From assembly GCA_039704465.1 (NCBI GenBank), contig JASFAU010000008.1:1178001-1242000 (forward strand): a stretch of DNA of 64,000 nt, written 5' to 3'. The stretch comes from Plasmodiophora brassicae (lineage: Eukaryota; Endomyxa; Phytomyxea; Plasmodiophorida; Plasmodiophoridae). The first letter of the stretch is position 1; each line of letters opens with the position of its first letter. Below the pieces are notes generated by a model. The model did not search any database. It was not told the DNA's origin and saw only the letters and a list, made by a program, of their open reading frames with translations. Both the position numbers and the translations under genes were made by a program. Below, one piece after another: positions 42,955 to 55,038 of this stretch.

Positions 42955-45835
42955 CTATGCCTTCTTGGCGTTCAGGCGTCGAGTCCAGGAATCCAGCTCG
43001 ACGATTACGGGATGGTCGCCGCTCTGGAACGCCGTCTTGAGCGTCATGTAGCAGCGCTTGTGGACCAGCCTGGCCTGATCCAGGTCGCCGACCACGAAAT
43101 AGCACCGTACTGAACGACCGCGTGCGTCAGACGACGCAGAACGGAGGGGACGAGAACGCCGCTACCGAGTTGCAATAGGGTCAGCGCGACCAGGACGCTA
43201 TCGCTGCCGTGCGCGCGCTCTTCGAGCTTGCACAGCCGGAGCAGGGCGTCGCGAGCCAGCTCGTGTTCGCCCATGTCGGTGTAGCACCTGGCGAGGTCCA
43301 CAAGGACATTCGTTCGGAAGTGTAGCGGCGAGTCCAACCGGGTCAGGGAGCCCAGCGCCGATTCCTGACACAGGGCGCGCGTGAGAGGCACGCGCGGACG
43401 CGTCCATCGGGGGAGGGGGTGGACCGCTGACCTGAAGCTCCCGTTGCAGGGACAGTTGCCCCAGGCGCCCCTCGCATCGCCCCAGCTCGGCCATCGTCAG
43501 GGCAATCGGCTCGCTGCCCGCCGGGTGGAACGACTGCTCCAGCGTGAGCACCTTCTTCAGGATCTTGCGCTGCTTGGCGTAATCGCCCAGCTCGCTCGAC
43601 GCCCTGCCGAACAGCTTCAACGTGTTCGCGAAGATCACATGGTTGACCCCGTAGATCTCCTCGAGCGTCGCCAGCGACCGCTGATAGCAATCCATCAGCA
43701 CGCTCGCGTCGCCCTGCTTCGCGTGGCACACGGCCAGGTGCGCCAGGACGAACGCCACCCGCCGGTCCCTCGGCCCGTACAGCTGTTCGGCCAGCGACAG
43801 CGCCTCATCCAAGTACTGCTGCGACTCGGCCATGTCGTTCAAGTCTGGGCGCGCAAGTCAGCAGGGGACACACGCCGACAGGCACAGGAGATCAGCAGAC
43901 CGTCGGCCACGGCGGCGAGCTCCCAGACGGTCTGCAGGACCGTCGACGTCATCGGCCCATAGCGCTTCCGCTTGATGTCCAGCACGCGCTGGAGCGTGGC
44001 GCGCGCCGACGGGAACTCCTCCAGCTCCGAGTACGTCCACGCCAGCATCGACAGCGTCCAGATCAGCTTCGGCGAGTCCTTCTCGGCCGGGTCGGCGTCC
44101 TGGATCGAGATGGCGCGCCGCAGGACGGCCTTCTCGCGCTCGAACTCGCCCAGCGAGTTGTACGCGCTGGCCAGCATTCGCAGCACGGGGACGAGGCTGA
44201 TGTGCTCGGCGCCGTGCAACTTGGCCATGACGGTCAGCTCGCGCTGGCAGGCGTCGCGCTGCCTCTCGTGGTCGCCGTTCTTCTGGTACGCATCGCTCAT
44301 CAACGACAGCGCCTCGGTCAGCTCCGGGTACTCATCCGGGGCGCCATCCACCGAATCTACAAAGGGAACGCCCTGTGAGCAGGAGCGCGCCCGGCCAGGG
44401 AGGGGGACGCCACCGAGCCGAGTACCGAGGACGTGGACGGCGCGTTCGGCCATGGCGCGCTGCTCGGGGACCTTCCCCAGGCGCGCGTACGTGTGCCCGA
44501 GCAGGACGAGCGTCTTGGCCAGCTGCGGGTGGTGGTCGCCGAACTCGCGCTCGTCGATGCGCAGGGCGCTCTCCAGCGTCTCCCTGGCGCGCGCGTCGTC
44601 GCCAAGCATCAGGCAGGCCTGGCCGAGCTCCGCCAGGCTGTCGGACACGTTCGGATGGTCCTCGCCGAACAGCGCCTGCCCCGCCCCAACACAGACACAC
44701 GTCAGCGGTCGGTTCCCTCGCGCGACCAGGCAACCACCAGCGACCTCTTTGACACGGACAAGCTTCGACAGGACGTCGCGGCGCCGCTCGTAGTTGCCCG
44801 AGTCCTCGAACAGGGCGGCGAGCTCCTCGAGCGGGGCGACGACCTCCATGCTGACCTCGCCGAACTCGTTCTGCGCGTCGCGAACCGCGTTCATCAGGCG
44901 CATCTCCTCCCGGACCTGCGAGTCGCTCTCCGGGCTGGCCCCGACCATCATCACCGCGTCCGCGTGCTGGACGCGGACGACCTCCACGGACGCCTGCGTC
45001 GACGACGACGACGGCGGCGGCGTCGTCGACGCAGGCACGGCGACGACCTCGTCGGAATCCGTGTAGGCATGCGACGACGCCGGGCTGGGCGCCGGCGATT
45101 CCGACAGGGCGAACCCGCTGCCGATGCTGGCGGGGCTGCCGCGGTGATGGTGGTGGTGCTGCAGGCGCTGAATGGCGGACCGCCCCGCCGCACTATTAAT
45201 AGTGCGCGTCTCCGAGTAGTGCAGCTCCGGGGTGCCGCCGCCGTCCGCGCCGCCGGCGTTGTCGGACGACGACGACGACGGGCGGCGCGGCTCGAACTTG
45301 CCCGACCCCGACGGCGACCGGGGCGAATCCGGCACCGTCTGACGAGGTGAATCGGGCGGGTCGGCCCGGCCCATGTCCGACGACGTCGACGACGGCTTCG
45401 GGCGGTGCGAGGCGGCGGCCCGCGTCCGGTACTCGATCGGGTCGAAGCGCCCGGACCCGCCCGACGACGTCGACGATGTCGTCTCGAACCGCGACATGGA
45501 TGCCCGGGCGGACGCGTCCACCCGAGCGGGCGACGGTTTCGGGTCGGGCGCTCCGCCGCCCGATACCGTCTTTGTCAGGCGCGACGACGCCATCGCGTTC
45601 GACCCGCTGCGAACGGGCGGCGTGGGCAGAGCCTGGGGGCGGGCGGTCAGCGGGGCGGGCGCGACCGTGCACGACAACGTACCCGGCTCGGGCCTCGGTC
45701 CGGCGACACGGCCGCCGGGCTGTTGCTGCTGCCATCGTTGGCCGACCTGTGCCGCTGCTGGGACCCGCCGCCGCCGCCCGACAGCTGGAGCGGGGACCGC
45801 CCCGCCAGCGACCTCTGCTGCTCCGACCCACTCAT
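42955..45835 (-). CDS. TPR-repeat protein, kinesin-light-chain-like
   Basis: Seven exons: 45835-45683, 45632-44745, 44675-44426, 44356-43901, 43844-43432, 43364-43166 and 43109-42955; 837 aa. The N-terminal ~260 residues are Ser/Pro/His-rich and disordered (with a poly-His run). From ~280 onward, tandem ~42-residue TPR units of the KLC/TPR_10 type appear, each with L-G--Y and acidic turns (e.g. LFGEDHPNVSDSLAELG, FGDHHPQLAKTLVLLG, LYGPRDRRVAFVLAHLA). Two introns are 69 nt without stops, so unspliced frames also look open. Removing them restores TPR spacing. Probably a scaffold or cargo adaptor; no kinesin-binding signature is certain. Confidence 0.82.
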
Positions 45836-45930
45836 CGCCAGGCGACCAGCAGCATGGAACGAGCGACCGGGTGGCCCTGCGACTGGGTGTGCGCGTGTGT
45901 GTACTGAACGTGCCCGCGCCCAGGTCGCGG

Positions 45931-46885
45931 TTAGGGCCCGGCCACGCCGGCGCCAGCGCTCCACGTCACCGGGAACAGGATCGGGCGGGACGGGACGGCG
46001 TCGGATTCGATGTTGACGGCCTGCAGGTCGAGGACGTGCAGGCCGTCCGGCAGGGCGTCGGGGAAGAACGCCAGCTCGGTGATGGTGCGTTGTTGCGGCA
46101 GGGGCACGATGCGGCCGTGACGCGGGACCCCCCACAGGATGCGATGCGCCAACAGGCGGCCGCCGTCGCGTTCCCGATCGACGGACGGGAGATCGGCGAC
46201 GACGTGCGCGGCGGCCCATTCGTCGGCGAGGAGCGCGGCGGCGTCCACGGTCAGGTACGCCGGGTTCGTGCCCGTGTAATCGCGCACGCGCTTGCCGTCG
46301 TCGTTCGGCAGCGTGCGAATGCAGATCGCCTCCCGGAACGCGTCGACCTGCGATTGCGGAACGGAGCGGCAGGCCGCCAGGTCGCGTTCGACCGCCCGCA
46401 TTGCGTCGCGCAGCGCCCTGGCCGAGACGACGGCGTCGCCCGCGTCGGCCGCGTCCGAGTACGCGTCGCCGGACGCGGCGAACGGTTCGGGGCGGACCGT
46501 CAGCAGCGTGCACCGCAGCGGGCCGCCCGGCAGGCAGCGCCCGACGGGCACGCGCTCGACCTGTTATACACGCGGCGAACGTTCACTGCGCGGGCCGGGC
46601 CGACGTAGTGCGCGTGCAGTCCCGCACACCTACCGAGCCGTGCCCGACGCCCTCCGTGTGCGTCGCGGACGCGTGCGCGCAGACCGTGATCGACTCGCAG
46701 TTGACGGCGGCGCCGTCGGCGACGCGCGACACGGGCGCCCCGCGGCACCCGGCCCGCAGGCCGAAGCAGGCCAGGCGCGGGCCGTCGTCGTCATCGTCGT
46801 CGCGAATCACCCGGACGGCAATGCTGCAGTCGACGCCGGCGCCCGTCTCGATCGACCAGCGCCCGGACCCGCCCACGAGACGCAT
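45931..46885 (-). CDS. Unknown conserved-looking protein, 293 aa
   Basis: Two exons, 46885-46634 and 46560-45931 (73-nt intron, phase 0, donor GTAGGT). Exon 1 begins MRLVGGSGRWSIETGAG and contains an Asp-run (DDDDDD) and several Cys; exon 2 has helical (ARALRDAMRAVERDLAACR) and mixed segments ending in a beta-like stretch. No signal peptide, transmembrane helix or motif recognised. An in-frame Met further upstream (46963) could be the start. Sits tightly between two housekeeping genes on the same strand. Confidence 0.6.
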
Positions 46886-46949
46886 CTGGGCCCCGCACGA
46901 CGGAAATGGCACACACACGGCGCACGCGCGCGCGCGGTCGACGACATTG

Positions 46950-48827
46950 TTAATTGGGAACATCGGCGTCGGCGGTGACGACAGGGGTCGCCGCCCGCTC
47001 GTCGCTGCGCTCCCCGCCGCCTTCCGCGCCGTCGTCGTCATCGGGCGGGACCCCGGTGCGGATCGCGACACGATCCGCCGAGTACAAGTTGGCCTCGACC
47101 AGACGGGCGAGGACGCGGTCCCTGTCCAGGCGAGGCGACGACGACGACGACGACGATCCGGCCGGGGCCAGGCTTGCCAACGCCGTCACCATCAGCGGGA
47201 AGGCGACGTCGCCGAACGCCTGCGCCAGGTCGGGGCTGCGGGCGGGGTCGGCCCCGGCCAGATGCTGGGCGCAGTCGACGAGCGCGTCCTCGAGGTGGGC
47301 GGCGAGCGCGCCCGTCATCGACGCCGGCGCGCATTCCCGCACCTGGTTGACGGCGTCGAACACGGCGCTGGCCAGGACGGCCAGCGGCGGGTACTGCATG
47401 ACGTCGGCGAACGCGGGGCCGGGCGCCACGATGCCCAGCTTGGCGAGCGTCGCGGCGTCCATGTGCCACAGGTGCGTCGACAGGCTCCGGTGGAACGTCG
47501 CCGACGCCTGCCGCAGCGCCTGCTGGAACAGGGCGGCGATGCGCGCCGCGAACAGCGGGATCAGGAGCGCGCGGAAGTCGATCCCGATCGTCCCGAGCGA
47601 CAGGCCGCAGTACATGGCCTGGCCACAGCACAGCGGTCAGTGAGAACGGGCGCGCTCCCCGCCCCTCCGAACGCAACGACGTCACCTGCTCGAGAAGGGT
47701 GGCCAGCGACGTGCCGTTCGTGATCTGCGCCAGGTGCGTCGCCAGCTTCGCCAGGACGTCGTCGAGCCGGTGGCTGATCCTGACCGACAACGCGGAACGT
47801 CAGGAGGGTCCCGGGACGTCGGGACGGGACCGCCACCCACCATCGCTGGAGCAGGCCGTCGTCGTCGTCGTCGTCGGCGAACATGGCCTGGTACTGCGTC
47901 GCGATCTCGAACAGGTGCACGCGGCTGACGTCCAGGTACTTGCTGAGCAGGGCGAGCGGGGACGCCGCGACCTCACCCGCCAGGCGCGCCTCCAGCCACG
48001 CCTCGCGCCGCTGCAGGAACTGTGTTCGCAGGGCCACCTCGGTGAACCTGCGCACACGCCCGGCGTCAGACGCACCCGGGGGCGTGCTCGACGACGCGCG
48101 CCCGACGTGTGCACGCGGCGCATGTGCCCGACGATGGTCAGCGCGTCGGGCAGCTGGACCGGCGCCTCGAGCCTGCCGAGCAGGTCGGCCAGCAGGCGGT
48201 CCGTGTGGCGGTCGACGACCGCGTTGATCACCGCCAGGACGCCGACGTCGGCGTGCCGGCGCAGCAGGGCCCGCACGTGGTCGCGAATGTCTACAAGCGG
48301 GACGGTTCAGCAGCAGCAGCGCGCGCGTCGGCGACGACGACGCACCCAGGGCGGCGTCGAACGCGCCGTCGACGATGCAGGCCTCCATCAGGTAGGGCAG
48401 GTCGAGCACGTCGACCAGCTGCGGGTACATGTCCGACAGCGTGTGCTGGATCGTCTGGCACGCGCTGACGTCACCCACACGACGACGACAACGCCCGACG
48501 ACGACGTACCTCCTGCGCCGACCGCGACGCGTGGTCGGCCGTGAACGCGCGGACCGCATGCGTCAGGGCGGCGACGTCGTGGCGGAAGGCGTCCAGGTCG
48601 CCGGTGACGGAGGCGGCCAGGGTCTTGCACCGCGCCAGGCAGGTGGCCGTGTCCAGGAATTGGCGATAGTTCTGGACGGCCAGGTCCTCGATGGCGCGCG
48701 TCACGCGCAGGCGCTCGCCGCGCAGGCGATCCGGCTCGCGTCGGATCCGCCCCAGGTCCCACTGCGTCACCTGCTCGATGTAGGCGCGCTCGACCGGCCC
48801 GACGGGGCCGTCCAGCGGGCCGACCAT
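46950..48827 (-). CDS. COG8: Conserved oligomeric Golgi complex subunit 8 (Dor1)
   Basis: Six exons: 48827-48510, 48454-48346, 48290-48107, 48047-47841, 47779-47686 and 47618-46950; 526 aa. The N-terminus (YIEQVTQWDLGRIRREPDRL, then AIEDLAVQNYRQFLDTA) is the Dor1 signature. Later blocks LDLPYLMEACIVDGAFDAAL, FLQRREAWLEARL, LSKYLDVSRVHLFEIATQYQ and, after splicing, LLEQAMYCGLSLGTIGIDFR match the COG8 family in order. The C-terminus is Asp/Ser-rich. COG8 tethers intra-Golgi retrograde vesicles in lobe B of the COG complex. A broken copy of its 5' end lies at 56395-56490. Confidence 0.92.
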
Positions 48828-49486
48828 TTGGCGCGCGGCACTCCGCACAGTACACGACGCGACGCGACGGGGAACTCCGGCGCCCGCGCGAGCCAGCGAG
48901 CACTTTTCAAACGGGACGCTATTCTCGTTGGTTACGTCAGCGTCAGGCCGGCAGGCGATGTCCGAACGCTGGACTGCCGCGCATGTGGATGTGTGCATCG
49001 ATATAAAGGAACGTCGGCTGTGTGCCGCAGCTATGGCTAATATCGAGCACTTTGACGGTGGAGCCGGTGACAGTAATAATTAATCCCGTGTATGACGTCC
49101 CAACGGGGGTGATTTATCGAATCGTGTGTCTGTACGTGGTCCTCTGTGTCCTGTCCACGACCTCTGTCGACGCCTGACAATCAACCCTTTCGGGGCGCTT
49201 TGATTTCTGATTGATATTTTGACCGGAAATCAAGCCTCACTAAAAGCATGGTCTGGGAGCCCAAACAAGGAAGCCCCAGGGGAGAAATCACCCAGCCGCA
49301 AGTTGACTTCGGACAACGAAAAACCGCAGTGCCCACAGGGAATCCGAAGTCAGCCGAGGTCAAGACGTCGACTGTTGTCCGAACGCACACTCCGCGCACT
49401 GCGTGAGAGGCCCGGCGTGCGTGCGTGAGACCCCCAAGACTGGCGCTGTGCACGTCGGGTCTGATTCCGCACACCTATATCCGATC
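48828..49486. other. Divergent intergenic region
   Basis: About 660 bp between the COG8 start (minus) and the C2H2 gene start (plus). No gene supported; composition becomes more AT-rich here, marking the change to the repeat-rich right end. Confidence 0.5.
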
Positions 49487-51271
49487 ATGACGGCAATGAT
49501 CAAGTCCTACAACGTGGTGCTGGTCTGGGCCTTGACTTTTGCTGCTGGCGTCATCGGCGCCGACGACGACGACGATGATCCCGTGAATCTGTATTTCGAT
49601 GTCGATGCGTACTGGCATGACGGCAGACCCGCCAACGACGACGACGCGCTGCCTGCACCTGTGCCCAGTTATGGCGGCATCCAGCACAGCGTTCCCAGTT
49701 CCCATTATGGCCACAGCGTCCCCAGTTTCCACTTTGGCGACGTCCAACACAGCGTTCCGGCCAGTTTCCATTATGGCGACATCCAGGACAGCGTTCCCAG
49801 TTTCCCTTATGGCGACATCCATCACAGCATTCCCAGTCATTATGGCGACGTCCAGAACAGCGGTTCCAGCTCCCATCATGGGGACATCCAGGACAGCGTT
49901 CACAGCTTCCGATATTCGAGTGTGCAATCTGGCGAGATTGATGCCAGTTCGAGTGTCCACGTCGAAGGTGACGCCTTCAACGACGCGTGTGAAAAAGCGT
50001 CGCCGTCGCTGTCTGCCGATTTCGACCAAGTCCTATTATCCTTCTTCGAATCTGCGAGTGCCCAGAACCACGCCGACCACACATCCACTGGCCGTGGCCC
50101 CTGGCGCTCTCAGATTCACACCAGTCCGATGGATCTCAGCGCGAGCAACGCTTTTGGCGCCGACATCGACGGGGTGCATCAGTCGACAGCTTTGCTTGCA
50201 CCTGAGTCGTATGCGGAACCGATCGAGCAAGGCGGCGCGATTGCTGATATCGGAACGTTGGATAGGCCACCCACACACTGCGAACACGCCTTACCCGCCC
50301 TTGCAGATCATTACGGCCGCCACCATGCAGAAGCCTCCAGCAGTCACGTGATGGTGCATTCCATGTGGCAACACGCTCAAAACCAGATAGGCGCGGCTGA
50401 AAGCTGGTCATCCGGGCAGTTCCTTGGTATGCCTCCGCAACCGCCCCTTGTCGATACGGGTCTGGACCGATGGCAACAAGGGAGCGACGTTGGTATCGAG
50501 TTGAGCACTCAGGCCGCTGCTGCGGATCCGGCGTCATTGAATTACGTCATGGAAGGCTGCTCGGGGGCTGGCAACGCTAATACTGCAGCTGTCGGCGAAC
50601 CGGACTGGATCAGTAGCCGGTCAGTTACGCGCGTCGAGGGCGCCGCCAGCCCGGCCGAGAATTTCGCGCACGCTGCCGTTGACCGGGACGTGGGTCTTCT
50701 GGGGTGCTCTATATTAGCATCAGGACCTGGTGTCGGTCATTCTGCAGGACGCTCAAAACGCGCTCGACAGTCTCGCCAGCTTCGAAAGCCAACCGGTGGA
50801 GCTGGCAGCAGTGCTGTTCGCCCCCCGTCTCACATGCCGTCATCTGGTGAAGCAGTGCGTGGCTTGTTCTGCGGCCGTTGCCATCTAGAGTTGAACTGTC
50901 AGCATGCTGTGTATCGGCACATGGAGCATTGGTGCCCGAACCGTTTTGATGATCCTCGCTATGGGTGCCCTTTCTGCGACAAGACGTTCACGTGCCCTGA
51001 CACCGTGGCGCTGCACGGTGGTAAGGAACACGAATCCCTGATACCGACTCCCAGACGCTGCCCGATCGCGGAATGCGGCGAGATGTTCGACAAATTTCGT
51101 GTTCTGAGACAACACGTCGGGCAGGGGCATCGGGGGACCTCGTTCCACCCATGCCCGTACTGCATAGACGTCTTCACGTCCAGCGCTGCCCTGGATAATC
51201 ACGTGTCCGAGTCGCACTCGCACTACCGACGATTCGTTGCTGGCGGAACTTCCGAAGGCGCGTCCTTCTGA
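49487..51271 (+). CDS. C2H2 zinc-finger protein with signal-peptide-like N-terminus and YGDIQ repeats
   Basis: Single exon, 594 aa. Start at the ATG of MTAMIKSYNVVLVW; the frame is open upstream only from a GTG. Residues 1-24 look like a secretory signal (VVLVWALTFAAGVIG) followed by a poly-Asp run. Residues ~60-150 hold about eight degenerate 10-12-residue repeats (SVPSFHYGDIQ type). A long Ser/Ala/Gln-rich region follows, then a basic patch (GRSKRARQSRQLRK) and four C2H2 fingers (CGRCHLELNCQHAVYRHMEH, CPFCDKTFTCPDTVALH, CPIAECGEMFDKFRVLRQH, CPYCIDVFTSSAALDNH). Nuclear DNA or RNA binding is the usual role of such fingers; the apparent signal peptide conflicts with this. Confidence 0.8.
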   Translation: MTAMIKSYNVVLVWALTFAAGVIGADDDDDDPVNLYFDVDAYWHDGRPANDDDALPAPVPSYGGIQHSVPSSHYGHSVPSFHFGDVQHSVPASFHYGDIQDSVPSFPYGDIHHSIPSHYGDVQNSGSSSHHGDIQDSVHSFRYSSVQSGEIDASSSVHVEGDAFNDACEKASPSLSADFDQVLLSFFESASAQNHADHTSTGRGPWRSQIHTSPMDLSASNAFGADIDGVHQSTALLAPESYAEPIEQGGAIADIGTLDRPPTHCEHALPALADHYGRHHAEASSSHVMVHSMWQHAQNQIGAAESWSSGQFLGMPPQPPLVDTGLDRWQQGSDVGIELSTQAAAADPASLNYVMEGCSGAGNANTAAVGEPDWISSRSVTRVEGAASPAENFAHAAVDRDVGLLGCSILASGPGVGHSAGRSKRARQSRQLRKPTGGAGSSAVRPPSHMPSSGEAVRGLFCGRCHLELNCQHAVYRHMEHWCPNRFDDPRYGCPFCDKTFTCPDTVALHGGKEHESLIPTPRRCPIAECGEMFDKFRVLRQHVGQGHRGTSFHPCPYCIDVFTSSAALDNHVSESHSHYRRFVAGGTSEGASF

Positions 51272-51333
51272 GGCATCGACGTCACCACGCACGCGTCTAC
51301 ACCGGCGAACACGGGCGGCAATTTATTACAATG

Positions 51334-51428
51334 AACGTGCCCTCGACCGGAAACCGGCCGCGTTACGTACGTGCAATAGCAAACGAAGGCACCGAGTCGA
51401 TCGGTACCGCTGCGTTGTACGTATGACC
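51334..51428. repeat. Dispersed repeat, copy 1
   Basis: About 90 bp (from CGTGCCCTCGACCGG to GTTGTACGTATGA) recurring at 55672-55763 with a few substitutions and short gaps. Both copies adjoin GCATCC-rich minisatellites. Confidence 0.85.
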
Positions 51429-51474
51429 CACTGGCGTCAAACCGGATGCGAAATGACTGCAGACCGGCTGCAGG

Positions 51475-51650
51475 TGGACGTTTCTGCATCCTACCTGCAT
51501 CCCCTTCAGGATGCAGGTAGGCTGCAGAAACGTCACCCGCATTCAATCTGCATCACCTTGTAGATGCAAAGTGTCTGCTGACGACGTTTCTGCAGTCATT
51601 CTGCATCTACAAGGAGATGCAAACGAATGCGGACGACGTTTCTGCGGTAA
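51475..51650. repeat. TGCATC-rich inverted repeats
   Basis: Two adjacent hairpin-forming segments built on CTGCATCC/GGATGCAG and CTTGTAGATGCA/TGCATCTACAAG, each flanked by GACGACGTTTCTGC. Related in word content to the array at 55039-55160. Confidence 0.8.
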
Positions 51651-52167
51651 TCACGAACTAATGCCGAATAGTGAGAGAGTCGCTGGTAGATGGGGACTGT
51701 GAGACGTCCACGGTTTCGACGCCTTGCTCTCAAGAACTAACTGTGCTTTAATCGAATAAACTTGTCGAAATTAATGAGCCGGGAACCATGTTGGAACGGC
51801 CACGCATACAGACGAAGTGACTGTCGACGCTGACACGCCGACGTTTACGACTTCTGGTATCGTGAGATCTCAGATTCAGGACGCTGGGCACCAGGACGAC
51901 GTTATTCGGTACGACTTGCTCAACGGGGAACTGGAGGTCGACTCAAGAATAATGTATCCTGGAAGCGTCAGACCAAAGGGTCCGCCGGCTTCCGTGTCGG
52001 GGTCAGCGTTGCCAATTTCCCATCACCTTCATGCTCAAATAAGACTTCCGAGTCGAATGTATGCACACCGAGTGTCTTACTTGTAGCAATAAAAACATTC
52101 CAGTTGGAACGCTGAACCGTTCGCAACCGGTTCTGGGCACGGAAGTATCGCCAGCCTTCACCGACAG

Positions 52168-53811
52168 TCACGACCAAGCGGTTGTTCGTCCTTGGCTCGT
52201 CGCCATTCTCCGCCAGGTTTGCCTTCCAGAGACAGTTGCCTGTAACCCGTTGGATTCACAAGAAGTGATTGAACTACATGCTTGTGAAATTACCAAAGGA
52301 TGCTTCGTTGGAAACCTCACACGATGATGGCAGCAACGCATTCCGGCAACGCGTTCGCAGAATGCGTCGAATGAGCCGATGTGAAGTCGCATCTCGCTGA
52401 AGCGCTCGATTGGGGCGTCCACTTCCCTTCGAAACAATCGGCACACCTTGCGGTAGTGCTGAACGACAGGCGAGTTGTGGTAATGCTGCCAGTCATCGGC
52501 GCATAAGTGCTGATGCAAGTGGCATCTATCGTCGTCAGATAATGTCATGGTCCTTTCCTTGAAGGGGCGAACACTAGAAAGTTGTAACAGCATTGTTCCA
52601 GTGCAAGGGTCCATGCAGGAAAGTTTGCGACCCGAGACAGTGGATTGCTTGAAGCGACCAGGATAGGCAAACCTGGAAGCAAGGATCAGTCCCGTGATCT
52701 CGCATAGACATCATGAAAATACCTCAGCTTGATGGTTGCCGAGCATAGCTGACAATTCTTCACGATATTCGCCGAAAATCAAACAGTAGATGTGACGAAA
52801 TGTTTCATCCGCGGCATGAACCGTTCCATCAGCAAGGCCCACACAAACCCTGCGATGGGGCCAAAGAGTTCGATTATTTCAGGTAGATGAACAACCGAGT
52901 GTTCCTTCAAAGACAGGGGTTAGGTTTAATTTGCGACAACATAGTACAACACCTACTGCGATTGTCATCAACGTTGATGGCGCGATGCGTTCGAGTTCAT
53001 TGAAAGTTTGGAACAGCCGATCTTTAAGCTCTGGTAAGTCGTCTTTAAGAATGCACTTCCAAAGCAGGTGATTGCACGTGTCAACGAATAAAAAATACGC
53101 GTACTAAAATTCTCGATATTTCGGCGATCCTGATTCCGAAGTCGCTGGCCCACAGAAGCGAATCGTGTGTCTTCCAACTTTGGCGGAAGAGACAGTTTCC
53201 AGGCTTAATACCGTTCCCTTTCAAAAACAACATACTGTCCATTAATATTCCCGTAATTCTAGCGTTCCAACTTACCTGTGCACCAGCGAACCGAATGGAG
53301 AAGCTCACCCATTTTGACGACGAATGCGGTTCTGCCGGTGCGAGAATCTGGTCGATATTTGCCAGCAGGAACCGCCCACCCTGTCGACCTGTCGAATGTC
53401 TTGCCGAGAGCTTCTTCAATCTGTTTGCATTGCATCAGTATCTCATCGTGTTCGGTCAATGCCACATCCACAAGCAACCTTCTGGTCATGTAGAGAACGC
53501 TTATTAGACATCGGACCAGTCCTCGGGCTAATGATTGACCACAGTCGGGGCAGTGTGTTCAAAAGCAAACTGTGCATGGCACAGAGGACAAATTGAGTGG
53601 CGTTTCCGAACGGATACACCAACCCAGTGGAGTACATGTCCAGTTCAAGCGCGGTTTGCTGATCTTCGGATACACCTTCTTTGGAGGAACTGTCCCTCGC
53701 TTCCGGATTCGGACACCTTGCATCGCATGGACACGGCAATCGTTCCAGCGACCTTCCTGGCTTCGCCACGTCTTCTCGGTTTGAGTATCGACGACGGCGC
53801 CGTGGCGGCAA
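52168..53811 (-). mobile_element. Decayed Tnp2/DUF4218-type DNA transposon
   Basis: A minus-strand frame at 52811-52890 reads HLPEIIELFGPIAGFVWALL then MERFMPRMKHF, the hallmark segment of the DUF4218 domain that accompanies Tnp2 (CACTA-like) transposases, in which a histidine-leucine-proline motif precedes a GP and an ER-containing helix. Downstream (52370-52560) LSDDDRCHLHQHL and VQHYRKVCRLF continue in the style of that family. Upstream frames (53259-53811) may be earlier exons. Frames are broken, so it is dead or heavily spliced. Terminal repeats not found. Confidence 0.45.
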
Positions 53812-54210
53812 AAACAGCGTCGATCGATCGATGGAGAGCCTTGTCCACTTTGCAGCTGTCCAGTCGGTCTAACGAAGCGTCTGGGTTTAATTTTGGGCCA
53901 GTGTTTGTTTGTGCAAGGAGATCACAATGCGTTGTGTGTCAAGTGCACCTGATGAGCTGCCAGCGAAGAACCTGAAACCTGGATGCCCATTGTTGAGCCC
54001 GATCCGTTTCGGTCTCCGGAACGCCCGAGCCGAATACCCTTCCAACAAAAATGTGGGCCTAAACGTCCACTGAGCCTATTCGCGCACCAGTCACGAGAGC
54101 AGCCATGGTCGGCCATTGGGGCATTGGGCAAACGCTAGGTAGCAGCTCTGTCAGTTGCTCAATTGCTGCTGTAGGGTATGCCAGGCACCCGATCGCGCGG
54201 GAGTCACATC

Positions 54211-54544
54211 GTTATGTCAGACGACGAACCCCCTTCCTCCTCAAGCGAGCGAACGGTCTCACCAGTGTCTACGACCAGGAGGCGTCGAGTTGACGGCGAA
54301 GAAGGGCGCCGCCGCATCGACATCAAAGAAGCGCGTCGTCTCAAAGAAGACCGGTGCCGTGGCGTTGAAGACGGAGAAGGGCGCCGCCGCATCGGCAGCA
54401 ACGAAGCGCACTGCATCGAGCAAGGAGGGCGTCGCTTCGGTCCCGAAGGAACCAAGCGGCCAAATCGACTCGATTGTCGAAAGTGACTCCGATGACGAGC
54501 AACGTGAGCAAGAAACCGATGTTTTACGGTGGCCTGGTGCTTGA
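54211..54544 (+). CDS. Low-complexity Lys/Ala-rich small frame
   Basis: ATG at 54211 starts MSDDEPPSSSSERTVSP, while an overlapping frame carries a Lys/Ala/Ser repeat (KKGAAASTSKKRVVSKK) and an acidic end (SDSDDEQREQETD). The two frames would need a splice or frameshift to join. May be a small basic protein or part of the neighbouring element; weak. Confidence 0.25.
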
Positions 54545-55038
54545 TGTCCTGTTTTGATGCTTTTTAACAAGGAGTGGCATAGGTTACTCTCGACAGGGCA
54601 TCCTAATCATCTAGGAGTTCGCAAGGACAATACGTCTTATACCCAGTACCAACGCGCGTGTCCAACGCCTGAACTCCCACCTGCCCTACAGGCGTACCTG
54701 CCCACGACCTGGCACCGGGCACGTGAAAATCAACAAAGAAAGATTTCGTGGAGAAGACGAAAGAGCTGTTTCATGGGTACGTTGCAGCGTCTTCACGCCA
54801 ATGTCACTCTGATGTCAGACATGTTGTGTATCTGATGCAGGCCATATAGTACGAATCAGGCTCTGCAGGCTGGTTCTGACAAATCGAGGAGTGGCGCAAT
54901 TTAACAAGGCGTCCTGAACTTCTTCCGCAGTCAGGGAATCGCCAACAGTGACGCCGTGAGACGAAGCGGAGTAAGTGCATGCACTGACGGTCAACGACGT
55001 GTGCTTAATGTGGTATTAAACCTGCACTGGCGTCAGAT

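Noticed and set aside
46950..48827. Exocyst subunit (Exo84/Sec15 type)
   Set aside because: First impression from the helical N-terminus; the spliced sequence follows the COG8/Dor1 blocks in order.
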